Shown here piece after piece: positions 7,736 through 16,426 of a stretch of 39,781 nt of DNA. The notes under the pieces were generated by a model. It made no database searches and was not told the origin of the DNA. It saw only the letters and a list, made by a program, of their open reading frames with translations. A program made the position numbers and the translations under genes. The stretch comes from CAZTDD01 sp964612675 (lineage in GTDB: Bacteria > Hinthialibacterota > Hinthialibacteria > Hinthialibacterales > JAKPRU01): contig CAZTDD010000058.1 in the NCBI GenBank assembly GCA_964612675.1, positions 1-39,781 on the forward strand, in the 5' to 3' direction. Each line of letters opens with the position of its first letter. The first letter of the stretch is position 1.

Positions 7736-8499
7736 TGGTCGTCGCTCATACAATCGCTTCGATCAGCCGTGCGGTGTTGGACCTCTTCTATCCGCCTGTC
7801 TGTCCGGGCTGCGGACGGGACGTAGCGGAAGAGCCGGATCTTGTTTGCTGCGATTGCTGGCATGAACTGATGTATCTCACCGGTCCTTTCTGCCGCAAAT
7901 GCGGGAGCCCGGTTGAAAGCGGAGTATCGGTTCCGGAGTGCGATCAGTGTCCTGTTCCGCCGCCGGTCTACGACCTGTGTCGCGCTTCGGTAGCGTACAA
8001 CGATACGATGAAGTCGATTATTCACGCCTACAAATTCGATGGGCGAAAACGGCTGTCAAAGCCCTTATCAAAACTGCTTCTGTGGGGATATCGGCGATAC
8101 TGCTCCGGAGTCGATCTCGATGCGGTCCTTCCCGTGCCGCTCCACCCGTCCCGGTTGCGTGAACGCGAGTTCAATCAATGTACGGAAATGCTTCGTCATT
8201 TGGAGGAAAGCGCCGGAATGAGTATTGAGGAGGACGTGATCCGGCGCATTCGGCCGACGCAACCGCAGAGCACCCTTACGGGAAAAGAGCGTTTTGCCAA
8301 CGTTGCAGGTGCGTTCGAGGTGAAACAACCGGACGCGGTCTGCAATCGACGTATCCTTGTGGTAGACGATATAATCACCACGGGAAATACAGTGTCGGAA
8401 ATAGCCCGTGTCCTGAAGGACGCTGGTGCGAGCCACGTGGCAATTCTTGCTGTCTGTCGTGCGACAGCGGGAACCGGTGGAACGGCAGCCGGCGTTTGA
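7735..8499 (+). CDS. comF: ComF-family phosphoribosyltransferase-like protein
   Basis: A 254-residue ComF/GntX protein. The N-terminal double zinc-ribbon has pairs CPGCG, CCDC, CRKCG and CDQC (about 23-68), and the C-terminal type I PRTase domain has the PRPP loop ILVVDDIITTGNT (about 205-218). The motif SIIHAYKFDGRKRL is also typical. In naturally transformable bacteria ComFC assists DNA uptake at the inner membrane or cytosol; elsewhere the role is unclear. Its ATG overlaps the TAA of the peptidase gene (TAATG), which indicates translational coupling. A type IV pseudopilin gene exists near 37.5 kb, but no other competence genes are in the window, so a transformation role is only a suggestion. 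Confidence 0.88.
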   Translation: MVVAHTIASISRAVLDLFYPPVCPGCGRDVAEEPDLVCCDCWHELMYLTGPFCRKCGSPVESGVSVPECDQCPVPPPVYDLCRASVAYNDTMKSIIHAYKFDGRKRLSKPLSKLLLWGYRRYCSGVDLDAVLPVPLHPSRLREREFNQCTEMLRHLEESAGMSIEEDVIRRIRPTQPQSTLTGKERFANVAGAFEVKQPDAVCNRRILVVDDIITTGNTVSEIARVLKDAGASHVAILAVCRATAGTGGTAAGV

Positions 8500-8565
8500 C
8501 GTTCGGGCACGAAATCATACCACCCGGTGTTAGAAGAATCCGGGACGAAACCAATGGAGGACAGA

Positions 8566-10452
8566 ATGATTCGCTTAAGCGCCTTTGGTGACGAGATCGC
8601 CCATGATTTTGAAGAACAACTGAAACATCTAGTCGACATGAAGATCAACTATATTGAGTTGCGAAACCTGTGGGAGAAAGGAGTACTGACTCTCAGCGAT
8701 GACGAGCGAAAACGAGCCCGGGACCTGCTTCGAAAATACGGTATCCGGCTCTCGGCTGTGGGGTCGCCCATCGGTAAAGTACCGATCACCGATCCCGCGG
8801 ACCAGGAGATCGAGCGGTTTAAACTATGCGTAGACACGGCCCACTATTTCGGCGCTCCCTATATCCGCATGTTTTCGTATTACATCCCCGAAGGAGAGAG
8901 TCCCGATAAGTACCGCGACGAAGTCATGAAACGGCTCGGACGAATGGTCGAAATCGCCGAAAAAGAGGGGATTGCCCTCATGCTTGAGAACGAGGCGGAT
9001 CTATACGGCGAAAAGGGCGATCAGTGCGCGGATATCATGAACACGATCAACTCTCCCTTTTTGAAAATGGCATTCGACCCGGCAAACTTTGTCTGTGCGG
9101 GTCAACATCCATTTGACGAATGTTTCGAACAGCTTCGACCGCATATCAAGCATCTCCATATCAAGGACTGCAAACTCGGAACGAAAGAAATGGTCCTTGC
9201 TGGGAAGGGCGACGGTCAAATCGCTCAGGTTATGCGGGGGCTCAAGGAGGACGGCTATGATGGTTTCGCAACGATGGAACCGCACCTTTCCGTAGCGGGC
9301 CGCATGTCCGGGTTCTCGGGTCCGGAGAAATTCGAGGAAGCCGTAAATGCTTACCGTGGAATCCTCGATGCCGAAGGCATTCGCAACCGGCAAATTCGCA
9401 CCGCCGTGATCGGCGCGGGAAACATCGGCAAGTTTCACGCAACCGCTCTCGAGGGTGTCAGCGAATCGCATCTCATCGCGATATGCGACGCTGTCCCCGA
9501 GGCGGCCGAGTCGCTGGCCGAGAAGATGCATGTTGCGGCGTACGCCGACCTCAACGAGCTTCTGGAACGCCCCGACCTGGACGCGATCCAAATCTGTACC
9601 CCGAGTGGACTCCACGGCGACGCGGCCATCGCAGCCGCAAATGCGAAGAAACATATCCTGGTCGAAAAACCCATGGAGATCACACTTGAAAAAGCCGACG
9701 CCATGATTCAGGCAGCCGGAGAGAACGGTGTGAAACTCGGCGTGATTTCCCAACGCCGTTTCGATCCCGACATGAGGAAAATCAAAGAGGCCGTGGATTC
9801 TGGAAAATTCGGAACCATGGTTATCGGCGATGCATTCATCAAATGGTTCCGATCGCAGGAGTATTACGACAGCGGGGATTGGCGCGGCACCTGGGAATTC
9901 GACGGCGGTGGATGTCTGATGAATCAGGGGATTCACTTCATCGATATGCTTCAGTGGATCATGGGACCGGCACGAAAGATATTCGCGCGAACAGCGACAC
10001 GCGCCAGAAACATTGAGGTCGAGGATGTGGCCATTGCCAACATTGAATTCGAAAGCGGCGCATTTGGAAACATCGTCGGCAGCACCGCGGTCTATCCCGG
10101 TCTGCCGGAGCGTCTCGAAATCAGTGGCACGACGGGCTCGGCGGTTCTCGAGAAAACCGAACTGACGTTCTGGGACGTAGAAGGGGAAGAAGGCGGCGGC
10201 CCCATCGAAAAGACAAAAGACACAAGCGCCGCTGCGAAAGACCCGATGAAGATCGATGCGTCGGGCCATCAGAATCAGTTTCGGGATTTCGCGGAGGCGG
10301 TAATGGATAATCGTGAGCCGTATATTCCCGGGGAAGAGGGACGACGGCCGGTTGAGATCATTTTGGCGATTTACGAATCCGGAAAGTCGGGCAAAGAGAT
10401 CAGTTTGCCTTTGAATACATCCTCGGCATCGCCGAGTCCGGATATTTTGTGA
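8566..10452 (+). CDS. Fused sugar isomerase/epimerase (TIM barrel) and Gfo/Idh/MocA oxidoreductase
   Basis: A 628-residue two-domain enzyme. Residues about 1-270 form an AP-endonuclease-2/xylose-isomerase-like TIM barrel, with expected metal ligands in MLENEAD, MAFDPANF, HLHIKD and TMEPH. Residues about 285-610 are a Gfo/Idh/MocA dehydrogenase: NAD(P) motif AVIGAGNIG, then ILVEKPM with the conserved Lys-Pro, and GGGCLMNQGIHFIDM with the catalytic His region. Such domains usually occur as separate neighbouring genes in inositol or keto-sugar pathways; here they are one chain. The ATG at 8566 is preceded by GGAGG at a spacing of 5, better than the upstream GTG or ATG. Likely a cytoplasmic enzyme that oxidises a sugar or cyclitol and isomerises or epimerises the product; the substrate is unknown. 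Confidence 0.88.
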   Translation: MIRLSAFGDEIAHDFEEQLKHLVDMKINYIELRNLWEKGVLTLSDDERKRARDLLRKYGIRLSAVGSPIGKVPITDPADQEIERFKLCVDTAHYFGAPYIRMFSYYIPEGESPDKYRDEVMKRLGRMVEIAEKEGIALMLENEADLYGEKGDQCADIMNTINSPFLKMAFDPANFVCAGQHPFDECFEQLRPHIKHLHIKDCKLGTKEMVLAGKGDGQIAQVMRGLKEDGYDGFATMEPHLSVAGRMSGFSGPEKFEEAVNAYRGILDAEGIRNRQIRTAVIGAGNIGKFHATALEGVSESHLIAICDAVPEAAESLAEKMHVAAYADLNELLERPDLDAIQICTPSGLHGDAAIAAANAKKHILVEKPMEITLEKADAMIQAAGENGVKLGVISQRRFDPDMRKIKEAVDSGKFGTMVIGDAFIKWFRSQEYYDSGDWRGTWEFDGGGCLMNQGIHFIDMLQWIMGPARKIFARTATRARNIEVEDVAIANIEFESGAFGNIVGSTAVYPGLPERLEISGTTGSAVLEKTELTFWDVEGEEGGGPIEKTKDTSAAAKDPMKIDASGHQNQFRDFAEAVMDNREPYIPGEEGRRPVEIILAIYESGKSGKEISLPLNTSSASPSPDIL

Positions 10453-10502
10453 GAAACGGAAAACCGGTGTCCTTGAAGTAAGTCTTTACTCAGCAGAATG
10501 CC

Positions 10503-10575
10503 GGGAGGGCGAATCTCCCGATGAGCCGTTTTCCTGTCCGCGAACGTTACGGCTCATCGGGAGATTCGCCCTCCC
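10503..10575. repeat. Palindromic GGGAGGGCGA element, copy 1 (perfect 27-bp arms)
   Basis: The arms at 10503-10529 and 10549-10575 are perfect reverse complements of 27 bases around a 19-base loop. They start GGGAGGGCGAATCTCCCGAT. The same element occurs, with varied arms, at 21478-21549, 22065-22133 and 28022-28092. It would form a very stable hairpin at the end of the preceding transcript. Confidence 0.9.
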
Positions 10576-10635
10576 GCGAAAACTCCGCGTGTCGTCAAGT
10601 TGAAGGCACTGGGGCGAAAGCGTGGTCCGCAGCGA

Positions 10636-12069
10636 ATGTCATCAACGATTTTCATCATCGACGATGATCTGGATCTCCTCAACCTGCTCAAACGCAAGGT
10701 GAGCGGGATGGGGTACCAGGTGGAGGTCGGCGCAACAGGGGCCGAGCTGAAAGAACTTCTGGCCACCAAACGCTGTAACGCGCTGATCCTGGACGTGAAT
10801 CTACCGGATGCCGACGGCGTCGATCTGCTTCAACAAGTTCGCCATCATGAGCCGGAGCTGCCCATTATCCTGGCGACAGCACATGCGACTGTGGAAGAAG
10901 CCGTCAATGCCATGAAACTCGGGGCGTACGATTTCATCGTCAAACCCGTCGATTTCACTCGACTGTCGATTCTGCTCAAGAACGCAGTCGGCCTGAATCA
11001 ACTCACGCGGAAGGTTCACGATCTCGAATCCACCCTGTCGAGCCGCAAACGTTTCGGCGATATCATCGGTACCGCCAAAAGTATGCAGGTGATTTATTCC
11101 GTCATCGAAAATGTCTCGCAGACGGATGCCACAGTATTCATTACCGGAGAAAGTGGGACGGGAAAGGAACTCGTTGCCCGGGCTATCCACCGACTGTCTA
11201 ACCGATCAAGCCGAGAGATGGTCGATTTGAATTGTGCGGCCATTCCCGAACATCTTCTCGAGAGCGAGTTGTTCGGATACGAGAAAGGCGCATTCACAGG
11301 TGCGATGCAGCGCTATATCGGCCGCTGCGAACGCGCGCACAAATCGACGCTGTTTCTCGATGAAATCTGCGAGATGATCTACCCGGTTCAGGCAAAACTG
11401 TTGCGGTTCACCCAAGAGCGGAATTTCTACCGACTCGGCGGTCGGGAACGAATTATAGTGGATTGTCGGATCGTCGCCGCAACCAACAAGGATCCACTCG
11501 AAGAGGTGCGTGCCAACCGTTTCCGTGAGGATCTGTACTATCGGATCAATGTGGTACCCATCAATCTTCCTCCGTTGCGCGAACGAAAAGACGATATCCC
11601 CTTGCTGATCGAGCATTTCCTCGAAGAACATTCGGCGGAAAATCGAAGACAATTCAAATCCGTATCTCCTGAAGCGATGCAGAAGCTAGCGAGCCATGAT
11701 TGGCCGGGAAATGTGCGGGAACTGGAGAATGTGATTGCTCAGGCCGTCGTTTTGCATCAGGGAACAGAAATCACGGAAGAGATGATTCCTCCGAGGATCG
11801 GGGACGCCAATACCGTGGTCACCGATATCCAGACAGTAGAGACACCATCACCGCCACCGCAACTCGATCCCGTTCAGCCGGTCTATTCACCTGTGACCGA
11901 AGACCCACAATCGGCGACGATTAAACCCATGTGGCAGCGGGAAAAGGAAGCGATTGAAGAGGCTATGGCAACGTTCAATGGCAAGATTGCCGCAACATGC
12001 GATCACTTACAGATGAGCCGGGCGACTTTGTACAGAAAACTGAAAAAATACGGAATCAAGCGTCCGTGA
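10636..12069 (+). CDS. Sigma-54-dependent response regulator (NtrC/AtoC type)
   Basis: A 477-residue activator with three parts. A receiver domain (1-120) has Asp10-Asp11, phospho-acceptor Asp53 and Lys103. An AAA+ sigma-54 interaction domain (about 140-375) has Walker A GESGTGKE at 171-178, GAFTGA at 218-223 for sigma-54 contact, and Walker B TLFLDE at 238-243. A Fis-type helix-turn-helix (IAATCDHLQMSRATLYRKLKKYGI) is at the C-terminus after a Pro-rich linker. The ATG at 10636 starts directly before the receiver; a TTG at 10600 is less likely. It would activate -24/-12 promoters when phosphorylated. No histidine kinase is adjacent, so it is an orphan here. Confidence 0.93.
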   Translation: MSSTIFIIDDDLDLLNLLKRKVSGMGYQVEVGATGAELKELLATKRCNALILDVNLPDADGVDLLQQVRHHEPELPIILATAHATVEEAVNAMKLGAYDFIVKPVDFTRLSILLKNAVGLNQLTRKVHDLESTLSSRKRFGDIIGTAKSMQVIYSVIENVSQTDATVFITGESGTGKELVARAIHRLSNRSSREMVDLNCAAIPEHLLESELFGYEKGAFTGAMQRYIGRCERAHKSTLFLDEICEMIYPVQAKLLRFTQERNFYRLGGRERIIVDCRIVAATNKDPLEEVRANRFREDLYYRINVVPINLPPLRERKDDIPLLIEHFLEEHSAENRRQFKSVSPEAMQKLASHDWPGNVRELENVIAQAVVLHQGTEITEEMIPPRIGDANTVVTDIQTVETPSPPPQLDPVQPVYSPVTEDPQSATIKPMWQREKEAIEEAMATFNGKIAATCDHLQMSRATLYRKLKKYGIKRP

Positions 12070-12100
12070 TAGCCGAGGCGATCCGGTATTCCCCGAAACA

Positions 12101-12559
12101 ATGCGTAAACGCCCTTTTCTGATCAGTCTCCTCGCCGTGCTGAGCATCATTGCGGGCATTGTGCTCTTAGTGACACAATTCCTCGTCGCGTCTTCCGTAG
12201 GCTTGTTCGGATCTGTGTTGATGCTCGGAATGTTCTACATCGCGGGCGGCGTCGCCATGTGGAAAGGACTGGCCGTCGGATGGTGGATCGGCGCGTATTG
12301 CTGCTCATTCGAAATCGTGAGAAGCGGCTATTTCCTGCTCAATCTGCCTGAGAGGGCAGGCGATCTCGGCGGAGATCGCCCCATCGAGTACCTGTACGCA
12401 AAATATGGTGCCCGCGCTGCGTTGAATGCGCTGGTTCTTCTCTATTTCTTCCACCGCAGTGTTTTCCACTATTTTCAGTTGGATCTCTCGGAACGATTGA
12501 GATTGTTCATGATTCTGACCATTGTCAGCGTCGCGGTGAACTGGTTTAGTCTCTTTTGA
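12101..12559 (+). CDS. Hypothetical four-helix membrane protein
   Basis: A 152-residue hydrophobic protein with about four predicted membrane segments: residues 8-29, 34-66, 106-125 and 135-151, with a charged loop (LPERAGDLGGDRP) between the second and third. It begins MRKRPF, a positive start that fits an inside N-terminus. No family is recognised. It follows the sigma-54 regulator by 31 bases and precedes the ThiF-like gene by 27 bases on the same strand, so it may share their transcript. Function unknown. Confidence 0.65.
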   Translation: MRKRPFLISLLAVLSIIAGIVLLVTQFLVASSVGLFGSVLMLGMFYIAGGVAMWKGLAVGWWIGAYCCSFEIVRSGYFLLNLPERAGDLGGDRPIEYLYAKYGARAALNALVLLYFFHRSVFHYFQLDLSERLRLFMILTIVSVAVNWFSLF

Positions 12560-12586
12560 CAAACAGACCGACGGAACGGTGGCACA

Positions 12587-13372
12587 ATGTCTCTCCGATT
12601 AACAGATGAACAGCGGCAGCGATACGCGCGGCACTTCCCTCTTCCTGAAGTTGGAGAAGAAGGACAACTGAAGCTGCTTTCATCGAGCGTTCTGGTCGTC
12701 GGGGCCGGAGGGTTGGGATCGCCCTGTTCGCTGTATTTGGCCGCTGCCGGCGTCGGACGAATCGGCCTGCTCGATAGCGATTCAGCGGATCTGACAAACC
12801 TGCAGCGACAGATTCTGCACGGAACGCCCGATGTCGGCCGTCCGAAGGTAGAGTCCGGCCGCGAATCGCTCCTCCATATCAATCCCGACATCGAGGTTGT
12901 GGCGCTGCAGCAGAAAATCGAAACGGAGAACGCCCTGGATGTAATCCGAGAATGGGATGTCGTGGTCGACGGTTCGGACAATTTCCCCACCAAATTTCTT
13001 CTGAACGATGCCTGCGTTCTTTCGGACAAGCCGCTAATCCACGCAGGCGTGCTCCAGCACTCCGGGCAGATCATGACGATTCTGCCACGGAAAGGACCGT
13101 GCTATCGGTGTATTTTTCCCGAGCCGCCTCCTGACGGACTCGTGCCGACCTGTGTCGAGACAGGGCTGCTGGGAGTGGTACCCGGCGTTCTGGGCGTAAT
13201 CGAAGCGGCAGAAGTGTTGAAGTTTCTGCTGGGCATCGGAGACCTTCTTGTCGGCAGAATGCTGATTTACGACCTACTCGAAAGCGGCTTCCGGGAAGTA
13301 GCCGTCCCGAGAGACGAGGATTGTCCGGTGTGCGGCAAACACCCCACAATCACCGGCCTGACAAACGGATAA
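12587..13372 (+). CDS. ThiF/MoeB/HesA-family adenylyltransferase (E1-like)
   Basis: A 261-residue E1-like enzyme that adenylates the C-terminal glycine of a ubiquitin-like sulfur carrier (ThiS or MoaD in known cases). The N-terminal helix RYARHFPLPEVGEEGQ is characteristic. The nucleotide loop GAGGLGSP is near 36-43, LLDSDSADLTNLQRQ follows, and DGSDNFPTKFLLND binds ATP and Mg. CYRC and CPVC supply four Cys for a structural zinc, and the Cys of PTCVETG is in the position of the catalytic Cys. It lacks the rhodanese domain of MOCS3-type proteins. No thiS, moaD or thiG lies nearby, so thiamine versus molybdopterin cannot be decided. Confidence 0.88.
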   Translation: MSLRLTDEQRQRYARHFPLPEVGEEGQLKLLSSSVLVVGAGGLGSPCSLYLAAAGVGRIGLLDSDSADLTNLQRQILHGTPDVGRPKVESGRESLLHINPDIEVVALQQKIETENALDVIREWDVVVDGSDNFPTKFLLNDACVLSDKPLIHAGVLQHSGQIMTILPRKGPCYRCIFPEPPPDGLVPTCVETGLLGVVPGVLGVIEAAEVLKFLLGIGDLLVGRMLIYDLLESGFREVAVPRDEDCPVCGKHPTITGLTNG

Positions 13373-13383
13373 TCTTGAGAAAA

Positions 13384-14973
13384 GTGCGTATAGAACCCAT
13401 CGCAAAACTCACCTGGTGTCTTCTTCTCGCTTTGTTGATCCTGCCTGTTGTGCTGAGCGGAGTGGGCAGTGTTCTCAGCGAAGGGGAGTTATCATTTGAC
13501 GCATACGATCGGGCCCTGTTTTCAGACCGCAACCTCGTGCTTCTCCGAAACAGCCTTCTGCTTGCGGTCGGGTGTAGTTTGCTTTCCACGCTCCTTGGGG
13601 TGCCGTTGGCTCTGATTGCGGCCCGAACGAATGCGGTTCGGTGGTTTACGGCCGCGTCTCTGCTCGTGATTCCGCTCCTGATTCCAAGGTATTTGCATAC
13701 TGTCGCCTGGATACACCTTCTCGGTCCTGGTGGCTTTCTGGCGGGGACGACCTCGGGTGGTGAAGCGAACTGGACGGTCCGTCTGGTATACGGTCTTCCC
13801 GGGGCGATATCCGCGCTCAGCCTTGGCCTGTTTCCGATACCGGCACTGTGCGCATTGGCGGCGTTGATCGGTGCGGATCAGCGTTTGGAGGAGGAGGCGC
13901 GGCTCGATGCCGGTCCCTTTCGAGTACTGCTTTTTGTCTCTCTACCCGCTGCGATGCCCGGAATCGTCACCGGAATGGTACTTGTTTTCCTCATGGCCGC
14001 GGTCGATTTCGGCGTTGCCGACCAATTGTTGTACAAAGTCTATCCCACGGAGGTCTTCACACAGTTCAGCGCCTTCTACAATGAAAAACGTGCGTTCGCT
14101 TCATCCCTGCCCCTGCTGGCGGTCTGCCTGCTTGTGATTGGTACGTGGCGACTGTGGGGTATGCGATGGTCTCCGCCCGAAGAGGGGACACCGCTGTCCG
14201 GCAGCGCACCTCTACGCCTCTCTGGCCGGGGGCATTTCCTGACCGGATTCCTCATATTGTTCCCTATCGTTGCCGCTGTGTCGCCGATCCTGGGATTGCT
14301 GGCGTGTACTTCCGTCGAGGCTTTCATTGAAGCTTTCGGTACGGCAAGCGATGAAATCGTACAAAGCCTTACAATCGGTCCAATTTCATCATTTCTATGC
14401 GTCACAGCCGCGTTGATAGGGGTAATGCTGGGCGGTTTTTATGAAAAATGCGGGCTGATTCTGGGGGCTCTGCTTTTCATTCTACCGGGGCCTGTTCTGG
14501 GAATCAGTCTTGTGACGTTTTGGAATCGGCCCGGCGTTGCCGGAATGCTGTACGGCACCGACGCCATGCTGATACTTGGGATGATCGCTCGTTTTCTGTT
14601 TGTCGCCATGGTCGTAGTCCGAATCGCCCGTGGATCGGTCGGCAAACAGTTGGTGGAGCAGGCTGTTGTGGATGGCGCCGGAAGAGTCCGGACATTCGTT
14701 TCTGTGATCCTGCCGCTGATGCTGTCGGGAATCGCCGTTGCGTTTGTCTTATGTATGACATTGATTCTTGGCGAGTTAGGTGTATCGGTTCTGATCGTCC
14801 CGCCCGGGGGCACCACGCTGGCCGTTCGGATCATGACCCTGATGCATTACGGACCGGAGCCGGTTCTTGCGTCCTCGGCCCTGATTCTGGTACTAATGGT
14901 CCTGCTTCCCGCGTCGGCGGTTTCGATCCTGATATATCGAATATTCCGGTCGATGAGGACGTCTAAGCGATAA
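13384..14973 (+). CDS. Two-domain ABC transporter permease (iron(III)/FbpB- or thiamine/ThiP-like)
   Basis: A ~529-residue inner-membrane permease with about 12 membrane segments in two homologous halves. Each half has an EAA-type loop for ATPase docking: EEEARLDAGPFRVLLFVSLPAA in the first half and VEQAVVDGAGRVRTFVSVILP in the second. This two-in-one layout is typical of FbpB/AfuB/ThiP permeases. The start is uncertain: GTG at 13384 has TTGAGA just upstream and gives a short cytoplasmic N-terminus before the first membrane helix; TTG at 13375 or an overlapping start at 13321 are alternatives. No cognate ATPase or binding protein adjoins it; the liv ATPases downstream belong to another ABC class. 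The substrate is unknown. Confidence 0.85.
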   Translation: MRIEPIAKLTWCLLLALLILPVVLSGVGSVLSEGELSFDAYDRALFSDRNLVLLRNSLLLAVGCSLLSTLLGVPLALIAARTNAVRWFTAASLLVIPLLIPRYLHTVAWIHLLGPGGFLAGTTSGGEANWTVRLVYGLPGAISALSLGLFPIPALCALAALIGADQRLEEEARLDAGPFRVLLFVSLPAAMPGIVTGMVLVFLMAAVDFGVADQLLYKVYPTEVFTQFSAFYNEKRAFASSLPLLAVCLLVIGTWRLWGMRWSPPEEGTPLSGSAPLRLSGRGHFLTGFLILFPIVAAVSPILGLLACTSVEAFIEAFGTASDEIVQSLTIGPISSFLCVTAALIGVMLGGFYEKCGLILGALLFILPGPVLGISLVTFWNRPGVAGMLYGTDAMLILGMIARFLFVAMVVVRIARGSVGKQLVEQAVVDGAGRVRTFVSVILPLMLSGIAVAFVLCMTLILGELGVSVLIVPPGGTTLAVRIMTLMHYGPEPVLASSALILVLMVLLPASAVSILIYRIFRSMRTSKR

Positions 14974-15141
14974 AAATACAGACTCGGGGGCTGTATACCG
15001 GTCCGCTTCTAGACGAATGCGTAATTATCAAGCATAATCGGGCGCGTAACGGACGGGTGCCGGTGGGCCCAGTCCCGCGAGCAATTCCAGCCGGGCTCCT
15101 TCGGCGAAGACAAGGGGCACATTCCGAAAGGAGAGGATGAT

Positions 15142-16299
15142 ATGGACAGGAGATGTATCCTGGGAGTGATCGTAGCCACCGTCATTCTGAGCGTGGCAGG
15201 CACGGGCGTCGTAATGGCAGCAGAGAAAGAGCCGATCAAGATCGGTGCGATCTTCGCCATCACAGGGCCGGCATCGTTTCTTGGAGAGCCGGAACGAAAT
15301 ACAGCCATGATGATCGCCGACCAGATCAACGCCGACGGCGGCCTTGATGGACGGCCGATCGAACTCGTGATCTATGACACCGAGGGCGACAACACCAAGG
15401 CTGTGTTGGCAACAAGAAAGCTCATTCAACAAGACAAAGTGATCGCGATTATCGGACCTTCCCGGAGTGGAACGACAATGGCGATCATCCCGACAGTCCA
15501 ATCCGCAAGGATTCCCCTGGTTTCGTGCGCTGCGGCTGTGGACATCGTCAAGCCGGTCAAAAAGTGGGTTTTCAAGACCCCGCAGACTGACAAAGACTGT
15601 GTGATTCGGATTTACGAACACATGAAAAAGAAAGGGATCAACAAGATCGCCCTCATTACCGGGACCACCGGATTCGGCGATGCGGGCCGGAAACAGCTGA
15701 AGTCCATCGCCGGGGAGATGGGAATCGAAATCGTTGCGGATGAGACCTACGGTCCGCGCGACACCGACATGACGGCCCAGCTCACAAAGATCAAAGGTAC
15801 GGAAGCCCAAGCGGTAGTCAACTGGTCGATCGTACCGGCCCAGAGTATCGTGCCGAAGAACATGAAACAGCTGAACATGGACATTCAGTTGTATCAAAGT
15901 CATGGATTCGGTAATCCTCAGTACTTGGAACTGGCCGGAGAGGCTGCGGAAGGCGTGATTTGTCCCGCCGGCGCCCTTCTTGCGGCGGATTCACTCCCCG
16001 ACTCTCACCCGAGGAAGGATCTTCTGGTACAGTACAAAAAGAACTACGAGTCTCGGTTCGGTGGCAATGTCAGTACATTCGGAGGCCATGCCTACGATGC
16101 GCTCTGGTTGGTCGCAAATGCGATCAAAGCGGTCGGCCCCGACAAAGCCAAGATCCGGGATCACATCGAGGGCACCAAGAACTTCAAGGGCACAGCGGGG
16201 ACTTTCAACTTCTCATCGGAAGATCACTGCGGTTTGACCAAACAGGCCTTTGAAATGCTGGTCGTGAAAGACGGTAAGTTCACACTCCTGAACGACTGA
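15142..16299 (+). CDS. livJ: Branched-chain amino-acid-type ABC substrate-binding protein
   Basis: A 385-residue periplasmic type I binding protein (Peripla_BP_6). A signal peptide covers about residues 1-28 (charged MDRR, hydrophobic VIVATVILSVAGTGVVM, cleavage near AA). The mature start KIGAIFAITGP is typical, as is IAIIGPSRSGTTMAIIP in the ligand pocket. Such proteins bind Leu/Ile/Val, but also amides, urea or aromatic acids. The ATG at 15142 follows AAAGGAGAGG. It heads a liv operon that ends in a CoA-ligase-like gene, so an organic or aromatic acid is a plausible ligand. A strong hairpin follows the gene and may keep its mRNA more abundant than the membrane genes. Confidence 0.92.
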   Translation: MDRRCILGVIVATVILSVAGTGVVMAAEKEPIKIGAIFAITGPASFLGEPERNTAMMIADQINADGGLDGRPIELVIYDTEGDNTKAVLATRKLIQQDKVIAIIGPSRSGTTMAIIPTVQSARIPLVSCAAAVDIVKPVKKWVFKTPQTDKDCVIRIYEHMKKKGINKIALITGTTGFGDAGRKQLKSIAGEMGIEIVADETYGPRDTDMTAQLTKIKGTEAQAVVNWSIVPAQSIVPKNMKQLNMDIQLYQSHGFGNPQYLELAGEAAEGVICPAGALLAADSLPDSHPRKDLLVQYKKNYESRFGGNVSTFGGHAYDALWLVANAIKAVGPDKAKIRDHIEGTKNFKGTAGTFNFSSEDHCGLTKQAFEMLVVKDGKFTLLND

Positions 16300-16347
16300 C
16301 AGCACGGGATTGCGAGTGTGAAGAGCAGAACACCGATCAAGATCGAT

Positions 16348-16379
16348 GAGGGACAAGGGGCTTCAGCCCCTTGTCCCTC
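16348..16379 (+). promoter_or_regulatory. Perfect 14-bp hairpin between binding-protein and permease genes
   Basis: GAGGGACAAGGGGC (16348-16361) pairs exactly with GCCCCTTGTCCCTC (16366-16379) around a TTCA loop. No T-run follows, so it is more likely an mRNA-stabilising or processing hairpin, or partial terminator, than a full terminator. The core AAGGGGCTTCAGCCCCTTG also resembles a dispersed palindrome. Confidence 0.6.
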
Positions 16380-16426
16380 TCATAACATAGCCCACCGTGC
16401 AGCGGCAGGTTGATTGAAGAGCCACG

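Noticed and set aside
9001..10269. 422-codon open frame on the minus strand
   Set aside because: It lies wholly within the fused isomerase-oxidoreductase gene, whose motifs are clear. It shows no recognisable domain and is a codon-bias shadow.
15028..15903. 291-codon minus-strand open frame over the binding-protein gene
   Set aside because: Antisense to a well-supported gene with a signal peptide and family motifs; no ribosome binding site or domain.
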